From: Pictodentalium vernedei
Taxonomy: Eukaryota; Mollusca; Scaphopoda; Dentaliida; Dentaliidae
Length of the DNA stretch: 64,000 bases
Assembly (NCBI GenBank): GCA_031216915.1
Contig: CM062289.1
Coordinates: 60,258,241 to 60,322,240 of the forward strand
Direction of reading: 5' to 3'
Notes under the pieces: generated by a model
The model's input: only the letters and a program-made list of their open reading frames with translations
The model's database searches: none
Told to the model about the DNA's origin: nothing
In this document: piece by piece, positions 63,531 to 64,000 of the stretch
Numbering within the stretch: the stretch's first letter is position 1
How the letters are laid out: each line of letters opens with the position of its first letter
Made by a program: the position numbers and the translations under genes

Positions 63531-64000
63531 ATGTAATTTCAAGTGGTGTGAAGTTATTATACCAGTTGACAAGTCGTTATTCCGAGCTGGCAAATCATCA
63601 TAGTGAGTCTCGGACACCGTTATATCGAGTTGTGGTGGCATTACTAAACGTTGTGAGATCGACTTAACGAGTACAGCTGATATTATGGTGAGTTGTGGAC
63701 ACACTACAATGATCGAAAAAGCCTTATAATGAGTTTAAAATCCTATATAACAAGTTGTGAAAATATACCTTTTTGATGAAGCATTATTATAGTCAGTTGT
63801 CAAGTTAGAAAAATGAGTGTTGTACAACAAAACGAATTGACAAGTCATTACAAGGAGTTGGATAAAAACATAATAAAATAATAACAAATAAATAAGTCTT
63901 TATAATAGATTAGAAGTCGTTATAACGAAATGAAAATTGATGATAAATTGCAATCTTATTTTAACGAGTTGCCAAGTTATAATGAGGAATTATGAAATTG

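Larger units (their letters stand above)
59560..64000. repeat. Degenerate short-motif array GTTATAACGAGTTG-ACAAGTC
   Basis: For about 4.4 kb, units such as GTCGTTATAACGAGTTGACAA, TCATTATAATGAGTTG and TTATAACGAGTTG(T/A) recur every ~20-30 bases with many variants and irregular spacing. TTATAA/TATAAC is a small palindrome in each unit. The array is interrupted by MITEs at 59736-60263 and 61884-62410 and by repeat R at 63384-63530. It runs off the window end. There are no genes. Confidence 0.9.

Overview
This is a repeat-dense stretch of an animal nuclear genome, most likely a marine invertebrate (mollusc-like at best guess). The evidence is tRNA-derived SINEs with AATA tails, decayed non-LTR retrotransposons, many palindromic MITEs and no recognisable host exon. 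The one dense block of intact genes is viral.

The centrepiece is a 15,761-bp integrated Polinton/Maverick-type provirus at 6144-21904. Its ends are exact: 425-bp terminal inverted repeats (6144-6568 and 21480-21904), 5'-AG...CT-3' termini and a 6-bp target duplication TACCTC on both sides (6138-6143 and 21905-21910). It encodes a double-jelly-roll-type major capsid protein, a single-jelly-roll penton-type protein, an A32/FtsK-like packaging ATPase, an adenain/Ulp1-like protease, a modular phage-tail-fibre-like spike, a GG-rich core or membrane-active protein carrying adenain-type cleavage motifs, and several lineage-specific small proteins, including a tandem paralogue pair. The protein-primed family B DNA polymerase is broken by frameshifts and has lost the end of its exonuclease domain and catalytic motif A. 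No integrase gene is visible. Genes are separated by very AT-rich spacers with a repeated TATATATAA(A/G)-AGA promoter-like motif, and convergent gene pairs meet at AATGAGAT/ATCTCATT hairpins. A 2.4-copy array of a ~285-bp repeat sits only inside the right TIR.

The provirus lies between remnants of what may be a second, older Polinton-like element. On the left is a 98-codon ORF (5816-6112). On the right are a decayed polymerase C-terminus (22770-23540), a TFIIB-like zinc-ribbon ORF (23856-24056), a helical ORF (24132-24470) and a shattered packaging ATPase (24480-25330).

The flanks are repeat deposits. From 1 to 5.2 kb there are a SINE, LINE relics, TTAA-bounded palindromes and a TA-flanked MITE. 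From 26 to 33 kb there are a LINE relic, a dispersed duplication and a seven-copy ~340-bp tandem array. From 33 to 47 kb there are several fold-back elements whose inverted ends are arrays of a short motif, a different motif for each element. From 47 to 53 kb there are SINEs, a MITE and a long LINE reverse transcriptase. From 53 to 59 kb the DNA is mostly featureless apart from TTAA palindromes and poly-C tracts. From 59.5 to 64 kb there is a degenerate ~20-25-bp motif array (GTTATAACGAGTTGACAAGT-like) holding two hAT-like MITEs.

All family assignments come from reading motifs by eye; no database search was run.
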